A stretch of 64,000 bases of DNA from Variovorax terrae (lineage in GTDB: Bacteria > Pseudomonadota > Gammaproteobacteria > Burkholderiales > Burkholderiaceae_C), in the NCBI RefSeq assembly GCF_022809125.1, contig NZ_JALGBI010000002.1, positions 691,685-755,684 on the forward strand, given 5' to 3'. The notes below the pieces were generated by a model. It made no database searches. It was not told where the DNA came from and worked only from the letters and a program-made list of their open reading frames with translations. Below, in pieces: positions 18,637 through 25,611 of the stretch (position 1 is its first letter; every line of letters starts with the position of its first letter). The translations under genes were made by a program, and so were the position numbers.

Positions 18637-19008
18637 TCAGATCTCGCGGGCGATCCGCTCGAGCTCCTTGCGCTCGATGAACTCGTCCATGCGCGAGAGC
18701 AGGCGCCACCACTCGCTGCCGTCCTCGCGGTAGACCCGGATGGCGCCGGCGCGCACCAGGATCCTGCGCAACTCGTCGTCCTCGAACCCGCCCAGGTTTT
18801 TCCGCAGCGTCTCGAACGAGCGGTCGGTGAAGCTCTTGTGGCTCAGAAAGTGGCGCGCCGTTTCCTCGGCCATGAATTCGGCCTTGTTCTGTTCGTGCAG
18901 CACCTTGATCTGGTGGTTGAACTGCTGGCGGTTCAGCAGGTAGCTGATGCCGCCGCCCACGGCGGCGCCGAGCAGGGCGGACAGGACGGGCACGAGAGAG
19001 GCATCCAT
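18637..19008 (-). CDS. small membrane-anchored protein of unknown function
   Basis: 123 residues. The N-terminus (MDASLVPVLSALLGAAVGGGISYLL) is one membrane segment, followed by a charged helical cytoplasmic region (NRQQFNHQIKVLHEQNKAEFMAEETARHFL). It is convergent with lolA, sharing only a few bases between them, and divergent from the broken rarA gene. The family is not one I can name. Start at ATG 19006-19008; the longer upstream frame is a shadow of rarA. Confidence 0.7.
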   Translation of the reverse strand: MDASLVPVLSALLGAAVGGGISYLLNRQQFNHQIKVLHEQNKAEFMAEETARHFLSHKSFTDRSFETLRKNLGGFEDDELRRILVRAGAIRVYREDGSEWWRLLSRMDEFIERKELERIAREI

Positions 19009-19057
19009 ATGCCGCAGGACTATAAACTGTGTCCCCTGCAACCTCGAAGACCGACCC

Positions 19058-19504
19058 GTGAGCACCGCTGCGAACCACACCCCCCTGGCTGAACGCCTGC
19101 GTCCCAAAACCCTGGGGGAGGTCATCGGCCAGCAGCACCTGCTGGGCGAGGGCATGCCGCTGCGCATCGCCTTCGAGTCGGGCCAGCCCCACAGCTGCAT
19201 CCTGTGGGGGCCGCCGGGCGTGGGCAAGACCACCATCGCCCGGTTGATGGCCGATGCGTTCGACGCGCAGTTCATCACCATCAGCGCCGTCCTGGGCGGC
19301 GTGAAGGACATCCGCGAGGCCGTAGAGCAGGCCCAGGTGGCGCAGGGCATCATGGGCAGCGGCGGGCGCCGCACCATCGTGTTCGTGGATGAGGTGCACC
19401 GCTTCAACAAAGCTGTCAACCACCATATAAATCAGATACTTAGGAAGGTCGTTGTGCAAATTTTTGGGCTTCCCCATTGTTCTGAGGTGGGAAACCATGC
19501 CTGA
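19058..19504 (+). pseudogene. rarA: 5' fragment of native rarA, broken by insertion
   Basis: The first ~118 codons of a GC-rich rarA (replication-associated recombination AAA+ ATPase). Starts with GTG at 19058, VSTAANHTPLAERLRPKT, and keeps Walker A GPPGVGKTT and Walker B FVDEVHRFNK. Directly after the HRFNK codons (base 19411) the sequence changes to AT-rich DNA unrelated to rarA. The frame runs on for 31 foreign codons (AVNHHINQILRK...) to a stop at 19502-19504. The fragment would have no lid, sensor or tetramerisation region and is surely not active. The matching 3' end of the gene survives at 23194-23346. Confidence 0.9.
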
Positions 19505-20810
19505 TTTGTTCGCACAAGAGCCTGCTGCACCACTGGCTGAAGCCCTTCGCCCCAAGACCTTGGACGAGGTCATTGGGCAGTCTCACTTGCTGGGTGAAGG
19601 CAAGCCTCTGAGACTGGCTTTCCAGTCTGGAAAACCACACTCCATGATTTTTTGGGGGCCGCCCGGTGTTGGTAAAACCACCTTGGCACGGCTCACAGCT
19701 ACAGCCTTCAAGTGTGAGTTCATAGCCCTGTCTGCCGTGTTGTCTGGTGTCAAAGACATCAGAGAAGCAATGGATCAAGCGAGGCAATATCTTGCGCAGG
19801 GCAAGAACACCATCTTGTTCGTAGACGAAATTCACAGATTCAATAAGTCTCAACAAGATGCCCTGTTGCCTCATGTGGAATCAGGGCTGTTCACCTTTAT
19901 TGGTGCTACCACTGAGAACCCTTCTTTTGAGGTGAACTCGGCTCTGCTGTCACGTGCTCAGGTCTATGTGCTGAAGTCACTGACAGAAGAGGAATTGAAG
20001 CTGCTCTTGAAGCGGGTGCAAGAAGAAGGTGCCCTTGGTGAGCTTCAGTTTGAAGATAAAGCAGTAGATACCATCATTGGCTATGCAGACGGTGATGCCA
20101 GAAGGTTCTTGAACCTGCTTGAACAGTGCAAAACGGCTGCTGGTGCTGCTGGTGTTCAGAAGGTTGATAGTGACTTCATCCAGAATGCTTTGACCTTGAA
20201 TTCAAGGCGTTTTGATAAAGGTGGAGACAACTTCTATGACCAGATTTCTGCTTTGCACAAGTCTGTTCGTGGTTCCAATCCAGATGCAGCACTCTATTGG
20301 CTGACAAGAATGTTGGACGGTGGTGCTGACCCAAGGTATCTGTCCAGAAGAATTGTTCGTATGGCTTGGGAAGACATTGGGCTTGCTGATCCAAGAGCCA
20401 TGCAGATAGCCAATGATGCAGCACTGACCTTTGAGCGGCTTGGAAGTCCAGAAGGTGAACTAGCCCTTGGTCAAGCAGTTATCTATCTGGCTGTAGCTGC
20501 TAAGAGCAATGCTGGATACAACGCCTACAACCAAGCAAGAGCCTTTGTGAAGCAAGACAAGAGCCGTGAGGTTCCTGTTCACCTTAGAAATGCACCTACC
20601 AAGCTGATGAAGGAACTGGGCTATGGGCATGAATACCGATATGCTCATGATGAGCCCAATGCCTATGCTGCTGGTGAAACCTATCTTCCTGACGGCATAG
20701 AAGAACCTGGTTGGTATCAGCCAGTGCCTAGAGGGTTAGAGATCAAGATTGGTGAAAAGCTGGCTCTGCTGAAGAAATGGGATGAAGAAGCTGGCAAGGG
20801 GGATAAATGA
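19497..20810 (+). CDS. rarA: replication-associated recombination protein RarA (acquired copy)
   Basis: Full-length RarA/MgsA AAA+ ATPase, 437 residues, homologous to clamp-loader subunits and acting at stalled replication forks. Walker A GPPGVGKTT, Walker B ILFVDEIHRFNKSQQDALLPH, sensor I GATTENPSFEV, Arg finger region LLSRAQVY, then the C-terminal tetramerisation domain (ALYWLTRMLDGGADPRYLSRRIVRMAWEDIGLAD and YAHDEPNAYAAGETYLPDGIEEPGWYQP). Start taken at ATG 19497 (MPDLFAQEP), preceded by GAGGTGG at 19484-19490. It is clearly related to, but different in base composition from, the broken native rarA around it, and can replace it functionally. Its stop codon overlaps the start of the next gene by 4 bases (ATGA), so it may be co-translated with the cargo. 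Confidence 0.93.
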   Translation: MPDLFAQEPAAPLAEALRPKTLDEVIGQSHLLGEGKPLRLAFQSGKPHSMIFWGPPGVGKTTLARLTATAFKCEFIALSAVLSGVKDIREAMDQARQYLAQGKNTILFVDEIHRFNKSQQDALLPHVESGLFTFIGATTENPSFEVNSALLSRAQVYVLKSLTEEELKLLLKRVQEEGALGELQFEDKAVDTIIGYADGDARRFLNLLEQCKTAAGAAGVQKVDSDFIQNALTLNSRRFDKGGDNFYDQISALHKSVRGSNPDAALYWLTRMLDGGADPRYLSRRIVRMAWEDIGLADPRAMQIANDAALTFERLGSPEGELALGQAVIYLAVAAKSNAGYNAYNQARAFVKQDKSREVPVHLRNAPTKLMKELGYGHEYRYAHDEPNAYAAGETYLPDGIEEPGWYQPVPRGLEIKIGEKLALLKKWDEEAGKGDK

Positions 20811-21427
20811 TTGTTGAGCATGAAGGTGAATTTTCCATTCACGGGCCTTACCAAGCCTTCTATATTCAATCCATGCTCTTCAACACCTCGTCGGCACTTC
20901 AAGCATGTGAAAGAGCTTCCAAATACATTGAAGTCATCTCGGCTGGGAAGATTGGGCCTCAAGACAGCAAAGATGAGCTACTGGATTGCTTGCAAAACTT
21001 CATCAACCATAGTGGTGCAGTTGCAAGATACTTCTTTCCCTCGTTTGGTGGAATGAAGAAAGAAAAGAAGGACATTCACCAAAAACGTGCTGCTCACTTG
21101 TGCAGGGTTTTTCAAGTGGATGAGAAAAGCCCTCTTTTTGATAAGCAGCTTCGGAATGCCATAGAGCATTTTGATGAACGGCTGGATCGCTACCTTGAAG
21201 ATGGCATTGTTGGGCAAATTTTCCCAAGCCTTATTCTTGATAAGCCAGAAGATACAGAAGTCCCTCACCATATTTTCAGAGCCTACTACCTTAATGATGG
21301 TATCTATCAGGTTCTAGGTGAGCGGCACCATGTTCAGCCAATCTTGGATGAAATGATAAGAGTCCATGACATGCTGGTGAAGTTTGACCAGAATGGCGGA
21401 ATGCTTCGTATCCAGTCAAAAACTTGA
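20807..21427 (+). CDS. predicted HEPN-type protein (R-x4-H), possible ribonuclease
   Basis: 206-residue protein of unknown function. LFDKQLRNAIEHFDERLDRYL carries R116-NAIE-H121, an R-x4-H motif with Asn after Arg as in HEPN ribonucleases. It is preceded by two long hydrophobic helices, FNTSSALQACERASKYIEV and ELLDCLQNFINHSGAVARYFF, as expected for the four-helix HEPN core. HEPN proteins include RNase toxins of toxin-antitoxin and abortive-infection systems; the activity here is inferred. The start ATG overlaps the rarA stop codon, with AAGGGGG just upstream as ribosome site. No nucleotidyltransferase (MNT) partner is next to it. Confidence 0.6.
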   Translation: MIVEHEGEFSIHGPYQAFYIQSMLFNTSSALQACERASKYIEVISAGKIGPQDSKDELLDCLQNFINHSGAVARYFFPSFGGMKKEKKDIHQKRAAHLCRVFQVDEKSPLFDKQLRNAIEHFDERLDRYLEDGIVGQIFPSLILDKPEDTEVPHHIFRAYYLNDGIYQVLGERHHVQPILDEMIRVHDMLVKFDQNGGMLRIQSKT

Positions 21428-21437
21428 GTGAGCAAGC

Positions 21438-22256
21438 ATGGGACTCTTCAGTAGAATAAAAAAGACAATAGGCATGGGAAGCCATGAAGCTTTTAGGCGG
21501 TGGTCTGCTTCTGAGCTTGAAGAAAAGAAGGTCTATCTTGAGAATAAGCCTCCTGAAGAGTTCACTGCTGAAGATCACTATCTAGCTGCTGAATGGGTCA
21601 TTCAAAGATACCTGCCTGAAGGTGAAGACCCAACACCTGAGCAGTGGTCAAAGACCATAGGTGATATCCGCAAGAAGATTGACATCAATCTTCAGAAGGC
21701 TGCTGCTGGTGAGCTTGTTAAGACTGAGTATGTTCAACCAGAGCCATATGCTCTAACCAAAGAAGACTTCTTGAGGGATGTGGTTCCCACCTTCTCAAGC
21801 TTTGGACTGCTGCCTGATCCCTATCTGAAAGATGGGCAAGGTAGAGAGCTATGGACAGTGCTGTTTGAATTCACCCAGCCATATTCATACAAGCATGGTG
21901 AAGCAAAAGATGCCTTGATTCTCTTCTGTGATACCTACCTGGCTGAGAAGCTTGTTCAGGACCTGGGGCGCACCTACACAGCAATGCGAAAAGCACAGCA
22001 AGAAGGTTCAGCCAAGATGAAGGTGGTTTGCTCTGGCAAGCAATGCCCAGCTTGCATGGCCTTGGATGACAAGAAGCTGAGTGTTGAAGAACTCCTGGCC
22101 TCCTTCAAGAATGGGGCTCCAAAATTTCCTCATCCACTGCATAATGAAGAGGAAGTGAGTTGGTGTCCTGCACCATATCTTTCACCAGAACTTGCATTGA
22201 GGGAAGGTGATGACCCTGAGTTTCATGAAGTGCTTTTGAAGATTCTTGAGAAGTAG
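21438..22256 (+). CDS. unknown protein with Cys/His cluster
   Basis: 272 residues, no known family that I recognise. Starts MGLFSRIKKTIGMGSHEAFRR, a short basic helix with no clear signal peptide. The middle (residues ~20-190) is helical and charged. The C-terminal part has CSGKQCPACMALDDKKL (C198, C203, C206), FPHPLH (H232, H235) and WCPAPYL (C243), which could bind Zn2+. The CPxCxxLDxK plus HPxxC order faintly recalls the C-terminus of SPP1 gp7/Mu gpF-type phage head proteins, which may be chance. Starts 10 bases after the HEPN-like gene; AT-rich like the rest of the insert. Confidence 0.75.
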   Translation: MGLFSRIKKTIGMGSHEAFRRWSASELEEKKVYLENKPPEEFTAEDHYLAAEWVIQRYLPEGEDPTPEQWSKTIGDIRKKIDINLQKAAAGELVKTEYVQPEPYALTKEDFLRDVVPTFSSFGLLPDPYLKDGQGRELWTVLFEFTQPYSYKHGEAKDALILFCDTYLAEKLVQDLGRTYTAMRKAQQEGSAKMKVVCSGKQCPACMALDDKKLSVEELLASFKNGAPKFPHPLHNEEEVSWCPAPYLSPELALREGDDPEFHEVLLKILEK

Positions 22257-22266
22257 AAGGCAGACA

Positions 22267-22500
22267 ATGAAGAAGCAAATTGAAATCTATGTTCGCAATA
22301 GTGGCGATAGAAACCTGCTGATGCTGCATGTTCCAGAGGGCATGAAGGAACGACTCATTGAGGGTATCAGGAATGGTAGCTTTGAAGCACAAGATGCCAG
22401 CATTCATTTGGAGCTATCTATTCTCAATGAATGGAAGGATGTAGATAATCCTGAGCATGTGAGGCTGGAAGTGAACGAAATCACCGCCAGCTACGAATAA
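22267..22500 (+). CDS. small acidic protein of unknown function
   Basis: 77 residues from the ATG at 22267: MKKQIEIYVRNSGDRNLLML, then HVPEGMKERLIEGIRNGSFEAQ and HLELSILNEWKD. It looks like a small alpha/beta fold with an acidic surface. A purine-rich stretch (AGAAGTAGAAGGCAG) lies upstream. Its stop codon TAA shares one base with the start of the next gene (TAATG), so the two are probably coupled. No family recognised. Confidence 0.65.
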   Translation: MKKQIEIYVRNSGDRNLLMLHVPEGMKERLIEGIRNGSFEAQDASIHLELSILNEWKDVDNPEHVRLEVNEITASYE

Positions 22501-22808
22501 TGAATCTAAATACTGACAAGTCAATCAAGCGATTCGTTTTTGGACTGCATGAGAATGAAATGGGTCTTGAAGTCATTGCTGTGGTCTTCAATGATGAAAG
22601 CAATGAAAAGGTTCCTCTGACAGTTGAAAGTCTCACATGGGTTTCTGAACTGGTGAAGACTCAAGGTGTGAGGGTCAATAGCCAGAATTGTATGAACTTG
22701 GCATGTCAGAAGCTTTGGGATGAGCTGCTTCACTCCAAGGAAAGCAAACAGTTTCTTGATAGGTTGATTGAACGGGCCAAACAAGAAATGAAGCAAAAGA
22801 ACCAATAA
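22500..22808 (+). CDS. small protein of unknown function
   Basis: 102 residues. N-terminal part predicts as a beta-rich unit (FVFGLHENEMGLEVIAVVFNDE), C-terminal part as a long charged helix (LWDELLHSKESKQFLDRLIERAKQEMKQK). Last gene of the cassette: a rho-independent terminator overlaps its stop codon. With the previous gene it could be a regulator, antitoxin or adaptor pair; no family recognised and nothing in the sequence decides this. Confidence 0.65.
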   Translation: MNLNTDKSIKRFVFGLHENEMGLEVIAVVFNDESNEKVPLTVESLTWVSELVKTQGVRVNSQNCMNLACQKLWDELLHSKESKQFLDRLIERAKQEMKQKNQ

Positions 22809-22829
22809 GCACCTTCGGGTGCTTTTTTC
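22807..22829 (+). terminator. terminator of the inserted operon
   Basis: AAGCACC-TTCG-GGTGCTTTTTT: 7 bp stem, stable TTCG loop and T run. It overlaps the stop codon of the last cargo gene and closes the five-gene unit that begins with the acquired rarA. Confidence 0.9.
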
Positions 22830-22847
22830 ATACCTGCTTTATTTTTG

Positions 22848-23193
22848 TGAATGCGACGTCCCCCCGGATTTGAGTAGCAGGTGAGTTGGGAGTCCAATCC
22901 CATGCAACAGGAGATTGGACATGAAGAAGAGATTTACGGAAGAACAGATCATTGGCTTCCTGCGGGAAGCCGAATCGGGCTTGCCGGTGGCCGAGCTGTG
23001 CCGGCGGTACGGTTTCTCCGAGGCCAGCGATTACCCCTGGCGCAGCAAGTTTGGTGGCATGAGCGTGTCCGATGCCAAACGCCTGGAGGAGTTGGAAACC
23101 GAAAACAGACGGCTCAAGCGGCTGCTGGCCGAAGCCCTGCTTGAAAACGAGGTGACGAAAGAAGCCTTAGGAAAAAAGTGGTGAGCGCGCCCG
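22848..23193 (+). mobile_element. left part of an IS3-family element (IS407-like), truncated
   Basis: Starts at or near the TGTGAATGCGACGTCCCCCC run around 22846-22865, which has the TG start and C run of IS3-family ends (the exact end is uncertain). It holds a whole orfA and the first codons of orfB (GTGAGCGCGCCCGC...), after which rarA sequence begins. The right inverted repeat and the DDE transposase are missing, so it cannot move by itself. Confidence 0.75.
22921..23184 (+). CDS. IS3-family transposase OrfA (helix-turn-helix part)
   Basis: 87-residue OrfA: MKKRFTEEQIIGFLREAESG, LCRRYGFSEAS, WRSKFGGMSVSDAKRLEELETENRRLKRLLAEALLENEVTKEAL. Helix-turn-helix followed by a leucine zipper, typical of the IS407 group. 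It ends at the A6G slippery stretch (GGAAAAAAGTG, 23170-23180) where -1 frameshifting would make the OrfAB transposase, but the orfB part has been deleted. SDYPWRSKF replaces the usual SYYLWRSKF, a hint of decay. Confidence 0.88.
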   Translation: MKKRFTEEQIIGFLREAESGLPVAELCRRYGFSEASDYPWRSKFGGMSVSDAKRLEELETENRRLKRLLAEALLENEVTKEALGKKW

Positions 23194-23346
23194 CACGACG
23201 AGGAAGGCGGCTTTGCGGCCGGGGAGCGCTACTGGCCCGAGGGCATGGCCGCACCCCAGTTCTACCGCCCGGTGGAGCGCGGCCTGGAGATCCGGATTGC
23301 CGATAAGCTCCGCGAACTGAAGAAACTGAATGATCAGAAAAACTGA
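23194..23346 (+). pseudogene. rarA: 3' remnant of native rarA
   Basis: GC-rich and in the RarA C-terminal pattern: HDEEGGFAAGERYWPEGM, then FYRPVERGLEIRIADKLREL. It corresponds to the last ~50 residues of the native gene whose first ~118 codons are at 19058-19411. About 270 codons of the middle are missing. It joins the IS sequence at a short overlap (GCGCGCCCGCACGACG) that fits both the IS orfB start and rarA. Confidence 0.9.
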
Positions 23347-23443
23347 TTCCGATCAAATGCCGCTGATCGGCTTTCATTTCAAGGGTAAACCCCGTTAAAT
23401 CAGCGTTTTTGGCCTCGTAACCCTTGGCTACAATCCCGACCAC

Positions 23444-23476
23444 AAACCCGCCACTGCAGGATCCTGGCGGGTTTTT
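23444..23476 (+). terminator. terminator after the rarA remnant
   Basis: AAACCCGCCA (23444-23453) pairs with TGGCGGGTTT (23464-23473), followed by T residues. It probably was the native rarA terminator, and it insulates the liv operon. Confidence 0.8.
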
Positions 23477-23575
23477 TGCTAGATGGCAGATCGTGCTCAC
23501 AAGGCGGGTCTGTCGATCAAAAAGCCTGGTTCAGACAACTTGGCTCGTGGGCCGGTTACAAAACGGAGAATGTTT

Positions 23576-24505
23576 ATGGAAATCCTGCTGCAGCAGATCA
23601 TCAACGGTCTGGTCCTGGGCAGCATGTATGCCTTGGTAGCGTTGGGCTACACCATGGTGTACGGCATCATCAACCTCATCAATTTTGCGCATGGCGAAGT
23701 GCTGATGGTCGGGGCACTGACCAGTTGGTCGATCATCGGCCTCATGCGGGACGCCATGCCCGGCGCACCCGGATGGGTCATCCTGATGATCGCCATGGTG
23801 ATCGCCTGCGTGGTGGCCGCCACGCTGAATTTCGTGATCGAGAAGGTGGCCTACCGGCCGCTGCGCAACAGCCCCAAGCTGGCGCCGCTGATCACGGCCA
23901 TCGGCATGTCGATCCTGCTGCAGACGCTGGCCATGATCATCTGGAAGCCGAACTACAAGCCCTATCCCACCTTGCTGCCGAGCGCGCCGTTCAACATCGC
24001 CGGGGCCGTGATCACACCCACCCAGATCATGATCCTGGGCGTGACGGCGATATCGCTGGCGGTGCTGATGTACCTCGTGAACTACACCAAGCTCGGCCGC
24101 GCGATGCGCGCCACGGCCGAGAACCCGCGGGTGGCGGCCCTGATGGGCGTGAAGCCCGACATGGTGATCTCGGCCACCTTCATCATCGGCGCCGTGCTGG
24201 CCACGATCGCCGGCATGATGTACGCCTCCAACTACGGCACGGTACAGCACACCATGGGCTTCCTGCCCGGCCTCAAGGCCTTCACGGCGGCCGTGTTCGG
24301 CGGCATCGGCAACCTGGCGGGCGCGGTGGTCGGCGGCATCCTGCTGGGGCTGATCGAATCGATCGGCTCGGGCTACATCGGCACGATCACGGGCGGCGTG
24401 CTGGGCAGCAACTACTCCGACATCTTCGCCTTCATCGTGCTGATCATCATGCTCACGCTGCGGCCCTCGGGCCTGCTCGGCGAGCGTGTGGCGGACCGTG
24501 CCTGA
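23576..24505 (+). CDS. livH: branched-chain amino acid ABC transporter permease LivH
   Basis: Inner-membrane permease of 309 residues with about eight membrane segments. Starts MEILLQQIINGLVLGSMYALVALG; the LivH signature is seen as GKAMRATAEN-like GRAMRATAENPRVAALMGV and KAFTAAVFGGIGNLAGAVVGG. The ATG at 23576 is preferred over 23570 because GGAG lies 7 bases before it. First gene of livHMGF. The operon has no binding-protein gene (livK) of its own in this window. Confidence 0.93.
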   Translation: MEILLQQIINGLVLGSMYALVALGYTMVYGIINLINFAHGEVLMVGALTSWSIIGLMRDAMPGAPGWVILMIAMVIACVVAATLNFVIEKVAYRPLRNSPKLAPLITAIGMSILLQTLAMIIWKPNYKPYPTLLPSAPFNIAGAVITPTQIMILGVTAISLAVLMYLVNYTKLGRAMRATAENPRVAALMGVKPDMVISATFIIGAVLATIAGMMYASNYGTVQHTMGFLPGLKAFTAAVFGGIGNLAGAVVGGILLGLIESIGSGYIGTITGGVLGSNYSDIFAFIVLIIMLTLRPSGLLGERVADRA

Positions 24506-24521
24506 CCCCGGGAGAATGACG

Positions 24522-25601
24522 ATGAAACAACAAAACAAGCTGGTGGTCATCCTGGTCTCGGCCGTGGCGCTGCTGATCCTGCCGCTGATCCTGCAGAGCG
24601 CGGGCAACGCCTGGGTGCGCATCGCCGACGTGGCGCTGCTGTACGTGCTGCTGGCGCTGGGGCTGAACATCGTGGTGGGCTACGCCGGCCTGCTCGACCT
24701 GGGCTATGTGGCCTTCTTCGCCGTGGGCGCCTACATGTTCGGCCTGATGGCCTCGCCGCACCTGACGGAAACCTTCCCCTGGTTCGCGGCGATGTTCCCC
24801 AACGGGCTGCACACGCCGCTGTGGCTCGTGATTCCGGCGGGGGCCGCGCTGGCCGGCGTGCTCGGCGTGCTGCTGGGGGCGCCCACGCTCAAGCTGCGCG
24901 GCGACTACCTGGCCATCGTGACGCTGGGCTTCGGCGAGATCATCCGCGTGTTCCTGAACAACCTGGACCACCCGGTCAACATCACCAACGGCCCCAAGGG
25001 GCTGGGCCAGATCGACTCGATCAAGTTCTTCGGGCTCGACCTGGGCAAGCGGCTGTCGATCGGCAGCTTCGAGATTTCCTCGGTCACGCTGTACTACTAC
25101 CTGTTCCTGGCGCTGGTGGTGGTGAGCGTCATCATCTGCCACCGGCTCGAGCTGTCGCGCATCGGCCGCGCCTGGATGGCGATCCGCGAGGACGAGATCG
25201 CGGCCAAGGCCATGGGCATCAACACCCGCAACATGAAGCTGCTGGCCTTCGGCATGGGCGCCACCTTCGGCGGCGTGTCGGGCTCGATGTTCGCCGCCTT
25301 CCAGGGCTTCGTGTCGCCCGAGTCGTTCAGCCTGATGGAGTCGGTGATGATCGTCGCCATGGTGGTGCTCGGCGGCATCGGCCACCTGCCCGGCGTGATC
25401 CTGGGCGCGGTGCTGCTGGCCGCGCTGCCCGAGGTGCTGCGCTATGTGGCCGGCCCGCTGCAGGCCATGACCGACGGCCGGCTCGACTCCGCCATCCTGC
25501 GCCAGTTGCTGATCGCCCTGGCCATGATTGTGGTGATGCTGCTGCGGCCGCGCGGCTTGTGGCCTTCGCCCGAGCATGGCAAATCCCTGAAGGCGAAGTG
25601 A
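24522..25601 (+). CDS. livM: branched-chain amino acid ABC transporter permease LivM
   Basis: 359-residue membrane permease, partner of LivH. Motifs: LNIVVGYAGLLDLGYVAFFAVGAY near residue 50-75, LGAPTLKLRGDYLAIVTLGFGEI, GRAWMAIREDEIAAKAMGIN and GGIGHLPGVILGAVLLAALPEVLR. Start at ATG 24522, with GGGAG 7 bases before it. 16 bases after livH. Confidence 0.93.
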   Translation: MKQQNKLVVILVSAVALLILPLILQSAGNAWVRIADVALLYVLLALGLNIVVGYAGLLDLGYVAFFAVGAYMFGLMASPHLTETFPWFAAMFPNGLHTPLWLVIPAGAALAGVLGVLLGAPTLKLRGDYLAIVTLGFGEIIRVFLNNLDHPVNITNGPKGLGQIDSIKFFGLDLGKRLSIGSFEISSVTLYYYLFLALVVVSVIICHRLELSRIGRAWMAIREDEIAAKAMGINTRNMKLLAFGMGATFGGVSGSMFAAFQGFVSPESFSLMESVMIVAMVVLGGIGHLPGVILGAVLLAALPEVLRYVAGPLQAMTDGRLDSAILRQLLIALAMIVVMLLRPRGLWPSPEHGKSLKAK

Positions 25602-25611
25602 GGAGCGCGAC

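Larger units (their letters stand above)
19412..23193 (+). mobile_element. AT-richer insertion in rarA: replacement rarA, four cargo genes and an IS3 remnant
   Basis: The border on the left is abrupt, between the codons for HRFNK of native rarA and AT-rich sequence. By hand count the 60 bases 19201-19260 (native rarA) are 43/60 GC, while 20281-20340 and 21061-21120 in the insert are 31/60 and 26/60. The insert uses AGA and AGG for Arg and has few CG steps. On the right it ends in an IS3-family orfA whose orfB has been lost, fused to the 3' end of native rarA. I see no integrase gene and no flanking direct repeats, so it is an insertion followed by a deletion rather than an intact element. Confidence 0.85.

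Noticed and set aside
19412-19504. 31 codons after native rarA's HRFNK as a functional C-terminal extension
   Set aside because: They are the chance read-through of the AT-rich left end of the insert; no homology and no plausible fold.
21438-22256. Second cargo gene as a true phage head protein
   Set aside because: The CPxC...HPxxC similarity is short and the expected Arg of the phage motif is missing, so it stays as a hint only.
19390-23200. Target-site duplication or attL/attR pair around the rarA insert
   Set aside because: I compared the two borders (after HRFNK, and before HDEEGG) and found no matching direct repeat, nor any integrase gene in the insert.
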